Assembly (NCBI RefSeq): GCF_049933045.1
Contig: NZ_CP187926.1
Coordinates: 2,170,001 to 2,234,000, forward strand
Direction: 5' to 3'
DNA from: Pseudocolwellia sp049933045
GTDB taxonomy: Bacteria; Pseudomonadota; Gammaproteobacteria; Enterobacterales; Alteromonadaceae
Length of the DNA: 64,000 nucleotides
Made by a program: the position numbers and the translations under genes. Positions 53,748 through 61,512 of this stretch are shown one piece after another. Positions within the stretch are counted from its first letter, which is position 1. Each line of letters starts with the position of its first letter. The notes under the pieces were generated by a model. The model searched no databases and had not been told where the DNA came from. It was given only the letters and a program-made list of their open reading frames with translations.

Positions 53748-55853
53748 TTACTTAAGCACTGACAATAAATTACTGTAGTTATCAGTCCAAACGAGTTCAT
53801 TGTCATTAGGCCATTCAGATTGTAAGCGTTTCACTTTAGCATTCCTGATGAATGATTGATTATTCGTTACTATCACCCATTCTGTTTGAGTTACTTCAGT
53901 ATCTGTTGCTTCAGTTTTAAAATACAAAGCTGAGTAATCACGATTTACCGCTAAACCTTTCACTAAAGCCGTTAAATCTAAATGGCTATTAGACACATGA
54001 ATCGCCAACACTCCACTCGTTTTCAGATGTAAAAAATACAAATCAAAAGCTTCAACCGTTAACAAATGTGCAGGAACAGAATCGCCAGAAAAAGCGTCAA
54101 CCACTAACACATCAAAAGCATTAGCATCACCATTATCTAACTCTTTTTGCAAAGTAACTCTACCATCGCCAATGATCACTTCTACATTCGCTTTGCTGTT
54201 ATCAATATAAGTAAAATACTGTCGCGCCATGCGTTCAACATTAGGGTTTAGCTCATAAAAGGTATAACTATCACCTCTACGACCATAAGTTGCTAACGTT
54301 CCAGCACCTAAACCTATCAAACCAACATTCATTTGTGGAGTTAAAAACAGATGCTGAAGCGCTAAAGCCACACCTGAATCTTTTCGATAATAACTCATGG
54401 GGAGATTGGCAAGTTTCTCATCTGTAGATTGAGTACCATGAGAAGTTGTTCCATCAATTAAGCGTCGCTCTATAACACCATTAACATCAACATCCTTAAC
54501 ACTTAAAATACCGTAAAAATTGCGACTAAGCTCCACCGCATTTTCTTTAAACTGTTGATTAATAGAAACAAAACCTACCACGAGCATTACAGAAAAAACG
54601 CCACAAGAACTGGCGATTAGAGAAGGCGACTTATTATTATCTTTAACCGCAGAGTTTCTCAGTAAATAAGTACAACTCCCTAATAAAACAAATACAGCGA
54701 CTAAAGCGATTGGAAATTCTAAAAATTGAGTAAAGTAACGCTGAGCGACAAAAGCAACAAAAGCACTACCTAAAAAACCACCTAACGACATATTCAAATA
54801 AAATAACGTTAGTCTATCGGTTGATGGTTTTAACTTAACAAGTTCTCCATGACAGATCATGCAAGCAGACAACAAGATGCCTGAATAGATAAATACTTGA
54901 GAGAAAATATCGAACTGAGAACCAATAAAAAACATTAATAAACCAGCAAACGAGCTTAATACAAATAGTACATACCAATACCAACGTACGTACCATTTAG
55001 GGCTATAAAAGCTGATAATAAAAGTGAGTAAATATAAACTGAGTGGCAATATCCATAAAAAAGGCACAGGTGGAATATTCTGTGTCATCGCATTAGTTAT
55101 TGAAACCAACAACACCACACCAATCGCTGATAATGCTAACCATAATAACCAATCAAGTTTAAAGCAGAGAATAGGGTTACTATGAGTGGAAGAAAGATGA
55201 TTTACAGTAACTTCTTTTGTTGTGATTTTTTCTGAAGATTCGTTACTTAGCTCCTTAGACGAAGCAGAAACCAACTTAAATAACTGCACACAAAACACAA
55301 TAAGTAAGCCGACTAAAACAATATAACCTGCCGACCAATACGTTAACTGATTAGGTAATGATAATAAGGGCTCAAATATAAAAGGATAACTAACTAACGC
55401 TAGCAAAGAGCCTATGTTAGATAAAGAATAAAGCTTATAAGGTGTAAAATCAGGCTTAGATGCATAAACATAACTCAACCATTTTTGTACTAAGGGCCCA
55501 GTTGAAGATAATAAAAAATAAGGTGCTCCAATAGATAATACTAAAAGCTTTAAAATATCTGATAACGGTGCTGATTGATCAAACTCAGTAAGCTCTTTTA
55601 AACCTATCGGCATAAACAGTAAGCTAGCTAACAGTGCAACTGAATGGATAGATACCTGAGTCGTTAAACTTTTACATTTTGATAATATATGGGCATACAA
55701 ATAACCAAGCAGTAAAAAAGCTTGAAAAAACAATAAACAAGCAGTCCAAATAGCAGCACCACCACCAAATAATGGCAATATTAATTTAGCAATTAAAGGC
55801 TGAACTTGAAAAAGTAAAAAGGCACTTAAAAATATAATGAATAGATACAACAT
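53748..55853 (-). CDS. Spermidine synthase-like membrane protein
   Basis: A 701-aa protein with about a dozen membrane helices in the N-terminal 430 residues, then a polyamine-synthase-like methyltransferase-fold domain. The C part has GLIGLGAGTLATYGRRGDSY (nucleotide-binding glycine loop, about 515), FYELNPNVERMARQYFTYID, and FDVLVVDAFSGDSVPAHLLT with the catalytic-type aspartate near 605. Such MFS-like plus spermidine-synthase-like fusions are widespread, but their substrate is unproven. Single gene between gloA and a DUF1456 gene. Confidence 0.82.
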   Translation of the reverse strand: MLYLFIIFLSAFLLFQVQPLIAKLILPLFGGGAAIWTACLLFFQAFLLLGYLYAHILSKCKSLTTQVSIHSVALLASLLFMPIGLKELTEFDQSAPLSDILKLLVLSIGAPYFLLSSTGPLVQKWLSYVYASKPDFTPYKLYSLSNIGSLLALVSYPFIFEPLLSLPNQLTYWSAGYIVLVGLLIVFCVQLFKLVSASSKELSNESSEKITTKEVTVNHLSSTHSNPILCFKLDWLLWLALSAIGVVLLVSITNAMTQNIPPVPFLWILPLSLYLLTFIISFYSPKWYVRWYWYVLFVLSSFAGLLMFFIGSQFDIFSQVFIYSGILLSACMICHGELVKLKPSTDRLTLFYLNMSLGGFLGSAFVAFVAQRYFTQFLEFPIALVAVFVLLGSCTYLLRNSAVKDNNKSPSLIASSCGVFSVMLVVGFVSINQQFKENAVELSRNFYGILSVKDVDVNGVIERRLIDGTTSHGTQSTDEKLANLPMSYYRKDSGVALALQHLFLTPQMNVGLIGLGAGTLATYGRRGDSYTFYELNPNVERMARQYFTYIDNSKANVEVIIGDGRVTLQKELDNGDANAFDVLVVDAFSGDSVPAHLLTVEAFDLYFLHLKTSGVLAIHVSNSHLDLTALVKGLAVNRDYSALYFKTEATDTEVTQTEWVIVTNNQSFIRNAKVKRLQSEWPNDNELVWTDNYSNLLSVLK

Positions 55854-55907
55854 GATGTAAGCTTCTGATGTTTATGATTTTAGAATTGTATAAGTGAAGA
55901 ATTAAAA

Positions 55908-55930
55908 AAGCCCAATATTCATCGGGCTAT
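55908..55930 (-). terminator. Terminator after DUF1456 gene
   Basis: On the minus strand AGCCC and GGGCT pair around a 10-nt loop and are followed by T6. Confidence 0.75.
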
Positions 55931-55952
55931 TAAAGAAAAACTTACAAAGAAA

Positions 55953-56678
55953 TTACTCGCCCCAAATATCTTTCGGTTTAAGTTTTAACACTTTACGTTC
56001 TGGCTCAGCTTTTTCAGTCGTTTTGGCTTTAGGGTTAACATACAATTTACTCGCATTAGGTTTAGCCTCCTTGTAATATTCGTCCCTATTTTCAATAGAT
56101 TTATCCTGAGCATTATCTGACGTTCTATCGGCTCTTTTAGTCCAAGTTTTTGCTTTGTTATCCGTGCGAGTTACTTCGTTATCTGCCGTATCTTGTTGCT
56201 TAGTAAACTTTTCAGGACGAGCTACATGATATTTATTATCTAAACCTCTAATAAAGTTACGTAAGAATTGATCTTTACATACTTTATAATGCTTGTGATC
56301 AGCCTTTCTGAAAAAAGCACCAAGTTCAGATTTACTAAAATTAAACTCTTCAGCTTTTACAATTTCAAGTATATCTTCAGCTTTTAAGTTAAGAGCAATT
56401 TTTAACTTAGTTAAAATAATATTATTGGTAATTCTTTTTTCAGGTTGTGGTTGAGGACCCTCTTTTTTACCACGCTTTTCATTAATCAAACCATTTAAAA
56501 AAGTCGCTAATGTAACGTCCGGACAATTAATATAAGCGGGATCTTCTTCCTTCTTTAACCAATTGCTTACTTCTTCACGGGTAACCGTACTTTCAGCTAG
56601 AGCAAAAATGTTAATCATTTTTTGGTCGTTAAAATTAAACGTGTATCTAAGGCGACGTAAAATATCGTTATTGGTCAA
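55953..56678 (-). CDS. DUF1456 family protein (YehS-like) with long C-terminal extension
   Basis: A 241-aa protein. Residues 1-150 hold two copies of the DUF1456 motif: NNDILRRLRYTFNFNDQKMI ... VSNWLKKEEDP, and NNIILTKLKIALNLKAEDIL ... LGAFFRKADHKHYKVCKDQF, ending in LRNFIRGLDNKYH. E. coli YehS (about 156 aa) stops there. Here a further 85 residues, rich in Lys, Asp, Asn and Thr, look disordered. Function of the family is unknown. It lies downstream of the hydrolase/paralog operon in the same direction, 113 bp from it, with its own promoter likely. Confidence 0.8.
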   Translation of the reverse strand: MTNNDILRRLRYTFNFNDQKMINIFALAESTVTREEVSNWLKKEEDPAYINCPDVTLATFLNGLINEKRGKKEGPQPQPEKRITNNIILTKLKIALNLKAEDILEIVKAEEFNFSKSELGAFFRKADHKHYKVCKDQFLRNFIRGLDNKYHVARPEKFTKQQDTADNEVTRTDNKAKTWTKRADRTSDNAQDKSIENRDEYYKEAKPNASKLYVNPKAKTTEKAEPERKVLKLKPKDIWGE

Positions 56679-56744
56679 AGGAGTATCCTAAAAAATAAAT
56701 CAAATAATTGTCCTTAAAAATATAAGGTACATACTGAAAATTGC

Positions 56745-56781
56745 AAAAAAGTTATTTTATCAGAATTTAAAACAGATAACT
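56745..56781 (-). terminator. Possible terminator of the hydrolase/paralog operon
   Basis: On the minus strand AGTTAT and ATAACT close a long imperfect stem (also ATC/GAT) and T6 follows. The stem is A/T-rich, so this is weak. Confidence 0.45.
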
Positions 56782-56791
56782 CTTAATTGAT

Positions 56792-57586
56792 TTATTTAAG
56801 ATCTTGAGAGTTAGTGTTTTTACTAGCTTGTACAGCAACAATATCGGTTAAACGAATAGACTTCATAATACGCTCTTGTAACTCTAAAGCATATTTCTCC
56901 CATCGTTTAAATTTTTTAGGTCTCTTCTGAATAATATAATTAAATCTAACTTCTAAAAAGGTATCTTCATTCAAAGGTAAACAATAAAAGTCTTTTCTTT
57001 CGAAACTTGTATCTCTAATTTCTTGATAAAAAACCCATTCAATATTATTAATACTTTTCATCATTGCAGCAGGAATTGAAGGGTGCCCCCAAACATGTAT
57101 TCGAGCCATTGTTTCAACCTCTAAATGTTCAGGTGAAACATCGGGTAATTGCTCTTGGATTAATTGTCGTAATTGAGTATTTGATCCTTTAAGTCCATTA
57201 TAAAAATCATCATAAGCTTGAACAACATATTGAGATAAAGCTTGTTTATCTAGTACATTTATACAATCGGTTTTTTTTAAACGTATAGAACATCTTAACG
57301 TCCCGTATACACGATAAAATAATAAACTCCAGAATGACCGAAAGTTCCAACCATCAGTTATTATTGCAATAAATTTATGTTGTTCTTCAACTCTAGCGCT
57401 GTCCTCAAACCATTCAATTGACTGATACGGGTAATGTAAATCTCTATCACTGAAGCTTATAGGATAGTCACAAGGTAAAACAACTTCAAGCATTTCAGAA
57501 TCTAAAGTAAACTGGTAGGTAGCATCATTTTTATAGTCAACACCACCTAAAAATCCACGCCAAATACCTTTTAGTAGTTTTATCAC
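56792..57586 (-). CDS. Putative immunity-type paralog A2 (unknown family)
   Basis: A 264-aa protein, no signal peptide or membrane helix, family not known to me. It begins MIKLLKGIWRGFLGGVDY, the N-terminal signature shared by all four paralogs. The C-terminal half (about 110-250: VLDKQALSQYVVQAYDDFYN, HPSIPAAMMKSINNIEWVFY, DFYCLPLNEDTFLEVRFNY) is nearly identical to the gene at 58444-59202, while residues 20-105 differ strongly. Last gene of the operon, 2 bp after the preceding paralog. By position it could be an immunity protein for the hydrolase at 60008; a structural or chaperone role is possible. Confidence 0.6.
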   Translation of the reverse strand: MIKLLKGIWRGFLGGVDYKNDATYQFTLDSEMLEVVLPCDYPISFSDRDLHYPYQSIEWFEDSARVEEQHKFIAIITDGWNFRSFWSLLFYRVYGTLRCSIRLKKTDCINVLDKQALSQYVVQAYDDFYNGLKGSNTQLRQLIQEQLPDVSPEHLEVETMARIHVWGHPSIPAAMMKSINNIEWVFYQEIRDTSFERKDFYCLPLNEDTFLEVRFNYIIQKRPKKFKRWEKYALELQERIMKSIRLTDIVAVQASKNTNSQDLK

Positions 57587-57588
57587 TT

Positions 57589-58395
57589 CTAATCCTTTGC
57601 TGTATTATCAACAAGTAAGTTATCTTGATCTAAAGGAATGGGTGCTAAACTAATAGACTCCATAATTAGCTCTTGTGAAGCTAATGCATGTTTTTCCCAC
57701 TTTTTAAATTTATCTGATCTATCAACTCGATAATTAAATTTAACTTCTAAAAAACTGTTCTCACTCAAGGGTAAACAATAATAATCGTATCGTGATAAGC
57801 GATTACTACGTACCTCTTGATAAAATATCCAATCATTTTGATTAAACTTAATCATCTGGGCTGCAGGAATAAGAGGCTTTCCTCTATTCTCAATCCAACC
57901 ATCAATTTCTTCTTGAAGTTTTTCTGGTGTCCAAGGTGTGGCTTTTTTACTTGACTGTTCCGTTATCTCCTGACGAATTTTTGTATTTTTACCATTTAGT
58001 CCATTATGAAAATCGTTATAAGCTTTTATTACAAATACAGCTAATGCTTGCTTATCGAGTACATTAATTTTATCGGTCTGTTTAATACGTAACTGACAAC
58101 TCAGCATGCCATATTCAGAGCTAGGAGTAATACTTATAGTAGGTACATACATCCAATTTTCAGTAATAAGCCGAACAAACTCATGTTGTTCATATACTTT
58201 TTTATTTTGTTCAAACCAACTCTTTGATGAGTGAGGAAAGTGAACATCAACAGTACTAGAAGCGGCTGCAACATTACTATCAGGTAAAGTAACGCTTAAT
58301 TGTTCATCTTTTAAGTTAAATTTATGAGTAATGCTAAGCTTAAACTCAGGTCCCCCAACAAAGCCACGCCAAAAGTCTTTTATTAGTTGTATCAT
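57589..58395 (-). CDS. Putative immunity-type paralog B2 (unknown family)
   Basis: A 268-aa soluble protein, closest to the gene at 59199-60011. Shared blocks: MIQLIKDFWRGFVGGPEF at the start, KINVLDKQALAVFVIKAYND near 125, PLIPAAQMIKFNQNDWIFYQ near 190, and DYYCLPLSENSFLEVKFNY near 215. Compared with B1 the differences are spread over the chain. It lies 48 bp after paralog A1 and 2 bp before A2. No recognised domain; I infer the same role as its neighbours. Confidence 0.6.
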   Translation of the reverse strand: MIQLIKDFWRGFVGGPEFKLSITHKFNLKDEQLSVTLPDSNVAAASSTVDVHFPHSSKSWFEQNKKVYEQHEFVRLITENWMYVPTISITPSSEYGMLSCQLRIKQTDKINVLDKQALAVFVIKAYNDFHNGLNGKNTKIRQEITEQSSKKATPWTPEKLQEEIDGWIENRGKPLIPAAQMIKFNQNDWIFYQEVRSNRLSRYDYYCLPLSENSFLEVKFNYRVDRSDKFKKWEKHALASQELIMESISLAPIPLDQDNLLVDNTAKD

Positions 58396-58443
58396 TAACT
58401 TTTACACTGAGTTATGAATAGTCGATTTGTCATTAATGAGTTA

Positions 58444-59202
58444 TTATTTATTCGGTGGAATATCGATTAAACGAATAGACTTCATAATACGCTCTTGTAG
58501 CTCTAAAGCATATTTCTCCCACCCTTTAAATTTTTCGGGTCTCTTCTGAACAGTATAATCAAATTGAAATTCTAAAAAGGTATCTTCATTCAAAGGTAAA
58601 CAATAAAAATCTTTTCTTGCAAAGCTTGTATCTCTAATTTCTTGATAAAAAACCCATTCAATATTATTAATACTTTTCATCGTTGCAGCAGGGATTGAAG
58701 GATGACCCCAAACCTGTATTCGAGCCATAGTTTCTACTTCTAAATGTTCAGGTGAAACATCAGGTAATTGTTCTTGGGTTGATTGTCGTAATTGAGTATT
58801 TGATCCTTCAGGTCCATTATAAAAATCATCATAAGCTTGAATAACATATTGAGATAAAGCTTGTTTATCTAATACATTTATAGAATTAACTCTTTTTAAA
58901 CGAATCAAGCAAAGTATTGAACCATATACATTATAATAAAATAACCCTCTTAACGGACAAAAACTCCATCCATCTCCCATTAATTGAAAATATTCATGTT
59001 GATTTTCAATCTTAAAATTTTCCTCTACCCATTGTTTTGATTTATAGGGGTAGGTTAAATCCACATGTTCATATTTAACAGGTTCACTTGGCAATACCAC
59101 TTCGAGTTTCTGATTCTCTAACGTGAATTGGTAATGAGTATTGTTAATATAATCAGGCCCACCAAAAAATCCACGCCAAAAACCTTTAAGTAGTTTTATC
59201 AC
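58444..59202 (-). CDS. Putative immunity-type paralog A1 (unknown family)
   Basis: A 252-aa soluble protein, MIKLLKGFWRGFFGGPDY at the start. Its DNA from about 58450 to 58880 is close to 90% identical by eye to 56830-57260 in paralog A2, whereas codons 20-105 are poorly conserved between them. The start overlaps the B1 stop by 4 bp (ATGA), so the two are translated together. It lacks the 12 or so residues at the C terminus seen in A2. Function unknown. Confidence 0.6.
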   Translation of the reverse strand: MIKLLKGFWRGFFGGPDYINNTHYQFTLENQKLEVVLPSEPVKYEHVDLTYPYKSKQWVEENFKIENQHEYFQLMGDGWSFCPLRGLFYYNVYGSILCLIRLKRVNSINVLDKQALSQYVIQAYDDFYNGPEGSNTQLRQSTQEQLPDVSPEHLEVETMARIQVWGHPSIPAATMKSINNIEWVFYQEIRDTSFARKDFYCLPLNEDTFLEFQFDYTVQKRPEKFKGWEKYALELQERIMKSIRLIDIPPNK

Positions 59203-60011
59203 GCTTTATCCTTTGTCACATTATCAACAAGTAAATTATTTTTCTCATCCAGAATAGGTGTTAAACGAATAGATTCCATAATCTGTTGTTGAGACGCTAG
59301 AGCTGCTTTCGACCACTTTTTGTGTTTATCAGATCTATCGACACTATGATCAAACTTAACTTCTAAAAAACTACTTTCATTTAACGGTAAACAATAATAA
59401 TCATTTCTTGATAAACTATTACTGCGTACTTCTTGATAAAATACCCAATCATTCTGATTAAACTTAATCATTTGAGCTGGAGGGATGGGAGGTTTCCCTC
59501 TATTTTCAATCCAGCCAGTAATTTCTTCTTCTAACTCTTCGGCTGTAAAAGGTACAGCCATTTTACTCGATTGCTCAGTGATCTCTTTACGAATTTTTGT
59601 ATTTTTACCATCTGATCCATTATGAAAATCATTATAAGCTTGTATTACAAATACAGCTAATGCTTGCTTATCGAATACATTAATTTTATCAGTCTGTTTA
59701 ATACGTAATTGACAACTTAACATGCCAAATTCATCGCCTGGGATAATGCTAATAACGGGTACATACATCCAAGCACTGGTAACAATCCGAACAAATGTAT
59801 GTTGTTCATACATCTTTTTATTCTCATCAAACCAACAAGCTGACGTATACGGAAAACTGATATCTATTTTGTTTGGAACAACAGCAAGGTTAGTATTAGG
59901 TAAGGTTACTGTTAATTGCTTATCCTCTAAAATAAACTTATGGTTAACCGCTTGATCAAAACTAGGACCACCTACAAAACCACGCCAATAACCTTTGATG
60001 AGTTGTATCAT
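59199..60011 (-). CDS. Putative immunity-type paralog B1 (unknown family)
   Basis: A 270-aa soluble protein immediately after the hydrolase gene, overlapping its stop by 4 bp (ATGA). MIQLIKGYWRGFVGGPSF at the start; INVFDKQALAVFVIQAYNDF, PPIPPAQMIKFNQNDWVFYQ and DYYCLPLNESSFLEVKFDHS are shared with B2. C-terminal pattern (PLnE-s/t-FLEV-F ... QIMESIRL) loosely recalls DcrB-like proteins found beside type VI secretion effectors, but this is only a resemblance. The tight coupling to the hydrolase suggests it is needed together with it, as an immunity protein or chaperone would be. Confidence 0.6.
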   Translation of the reverse strand: MIQLIKGYWRGFVGGPSFDQAVNHKFILEDKQLTVTLPNTNLAVVPNKIDISFPYTSACWFDENKKMYEQHTFVRIVTSAWMYVPVISIIPGDEFGMLSCQLRIKQTDKINVFDKQALAVFVIQAYNDFHNGSDGKNTKIRKEITEQSSKMAVPFTAEELEEEITGWIENRGKPPIPPAQMIKFNQNDWVFYQEVRSNSLSRNDYYCLPLNESSFLEVKFDHSVDRSDKHKKWSKAALASQQQIMESIRLTPILDEKNNLLVDNVTKDKA

Positions 60012-61195
60012 ATTCGACTGTCACCTATTGGTAGAGTATTCATAAATTTTCTCACTTTAGTTGCCGCAGGCACATTACCCAATAATTGTAATTGGTCAGC
60101 GTAAGTTCTTAATCCTAAAAAAGGTAATGTATGTGGGCTAACGCCTGGGTCTGCTACAAGATATATCCCAAACTTTAGCGAACGAGCCAAGCTGCTTGCT
60201 GACAGGTCATTAGCACCAAATACATTCGGCACCATATCATAGGGGTTATTGCGAACAGAGTTAATAGTTATACCTAATTTACCTGCTACTTCAATAAAGT
60301 TATTTACATTAGCCCCTGAACCATGAATTGCTACTTCTTGCGTAGTTAAACTTTTACCGTAATGGATACGATAATGCTGTAATGCTGCATAGAATATAAT
60401 AGCCCCTTGGCTATGTACTACCCATTTAACTTTTTTACCTTGTTGATGATTCTGTGCCAATATAGCCGCTAAATGTTGAGCATTATGAGATTTATTGCCT
60501 TGGCGTTTATCAAAAGCACACTCTGCAACATCTAAGAGAGCTTTATCTGTAGGGTTATGAAATAAAGTATAAGCTTTTATTTTATCACTTTGATAAGCCG
60601 TATCTAAATGTGTGCCCATCAACCACGCAGCTTTATCTAACTCGTTCAACATACCGTTAACAGCTGCATGAGATGTTTTTACTTGTGTTGTAGGTATTGG
60701 AGCTCTTTCCCATGCGCCTTTTAATTCTTCAATGCCATCCAAGTCCTTAGCTTTATCATAAGTAGCTGACGTTATCCTATCGACTTCATATAGCATGGTT
60801 CGTTCTGCTGAGAACTTATCTTTTGGTCCGGTCAATTTTTTATCAAATAAGATATCTGTAATATTGATTGTATTTAAATCTAAGTCGTATCTGACCAAAT
60901 AATGATAATTTTTAAACGGGTATTGTGTTCGCCAAAGTCGCTTTAACGGATTGCGACTGTGCTTTAATGAGTTTTTTGCATTAGGGTGGGCACAAATATG
61001 TTTAATTTCTTTTTCTACCATTTGTTGGTCAAAATCGTTTAACTGCGAAAGCATAGCTAATGCTTGGCAAGTAAAGTTAACTTTATGAAATGGGAAAGTT
61101 TGGCTTAATGAAACACCATATTGTTTACAAGAATGGCTATCTACAGTAATAAGTGAGTGTGCGTTTATATGTGTGTCGAGTTTTGCCCAAGACAT
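60008..61195 (-). CDS. Alpha/beta-hydrolase (lipase-like) protein, putative toxin/effector
   Basis: A 395-aa protein with no signal peptide. Residues about 200-365 have lipase features: AYTLFHNPTDKALLDVAECA, then KKVKWVVHSQGAIIFYAAL with the probable nucleophile serine 262 in HSQG. NNPYDMVPNVFG (Asp 320) and GVSPHTLPFLGL (His 355) could complete a triad. Similar sequence occurs, as I recall, in C-terminal domains of polymorphic toxins. Residues 35-125 (KVNFTCQALAMLSQLNDFDQ ... YHYLVRYDLDLNTINITDIL) recall a RelE/ParE-type fold. First gene of the operon, with AAGGA 8 nt upstream, followed at once by four paralogs. No type VI secretion genes lie in the window. Toxin function is inferred. Confidence 0.6.
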   Translation of the reverse strand: MSWAKLDTHINAHSLITVDSHSCKQYGVSLSQTFPFHKVNFTCQALAMLSQLNDFDQQMVEKEIKHICAHPNAKNSLKHSRNPLKRLWRTQYPFKNYHYLVRYDLDLNTINITDILFDKKLTGPKDKFSAERTMLYEVDRITSATYDKAKDLDGIEELKGAWERAPIPTTQVKTSHAAVNGMLNELDKAAWLMGTHLDTAYQSDKIKAYTLFHNPTDKALLDVAECAFDKRQGNKSHNAQHLAAILAQNHQQGKKVKWVVHSQGAIIFYAALQHYRIHYGKSLTTQEVAIHGSGANVNNFIEVAGKLGITINSVRNNPYDMVPNVFGANDLSASSLARSLKFGIYLVADPGVSPHTLPFLGLRTYADQLQLLGNVPAATKVRKFMNTLPIGDSRI

Positions 61196-61512
61196 ACTTA
61201 ATTCCTTTTAAGTTAATTGTAGGAAGCTAGGGTATTATTAAACCTTTTTTATGTAAAGGACCTACTCAAATTTTTACCCTTTTTTACCTTAAATAATACG
61301 TTAACTTAAAACTTACCTTAAATACTTAGTAGCCTATAAACTTTTTAATCATTCTCATGGTAATATAACGCTGATTTTTCAAAATTTTAGTTTATATTTA
61401 ATAGACTGAAGAGCGAATAAAATACGTCTACTTTTCATTTCGGTTAATTTTAATGATCGCTTAGCCGAAGCCATACGTAATAATATAAAGACAACAAATT
61501 TATAGAGATGTT
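61196..61512. other. Divergent gap between hydrolase operon and mfd
   Basis: 317 bases of A/T-rich sequence. It should hold the promoters of both genes; I saw no repeat, RNA gene or clear operator. Confidence 0.55.

Larger units (their letters stand above)
56792..60011 (-). repeat. Tandem duplication of a two-gene (B-A) module
   Basis: The four genes run B1-A1-B2-A2. A1 resembles A2 and B1 resembles B2 more than A resembles B, so an ancient A/B duplication was followed by a recent duplication of the pair. The junction is the 48-bp gap at 58396-58443. Confidence 0.75.

Noticed and set aside
56792..61195. Type VI secretion cluster
   Set aside because: No VgrG, Hcp, PAAR or sheath genes are present in the window, so only an orphan effector-like locus can be claimed, and even that is inferred.
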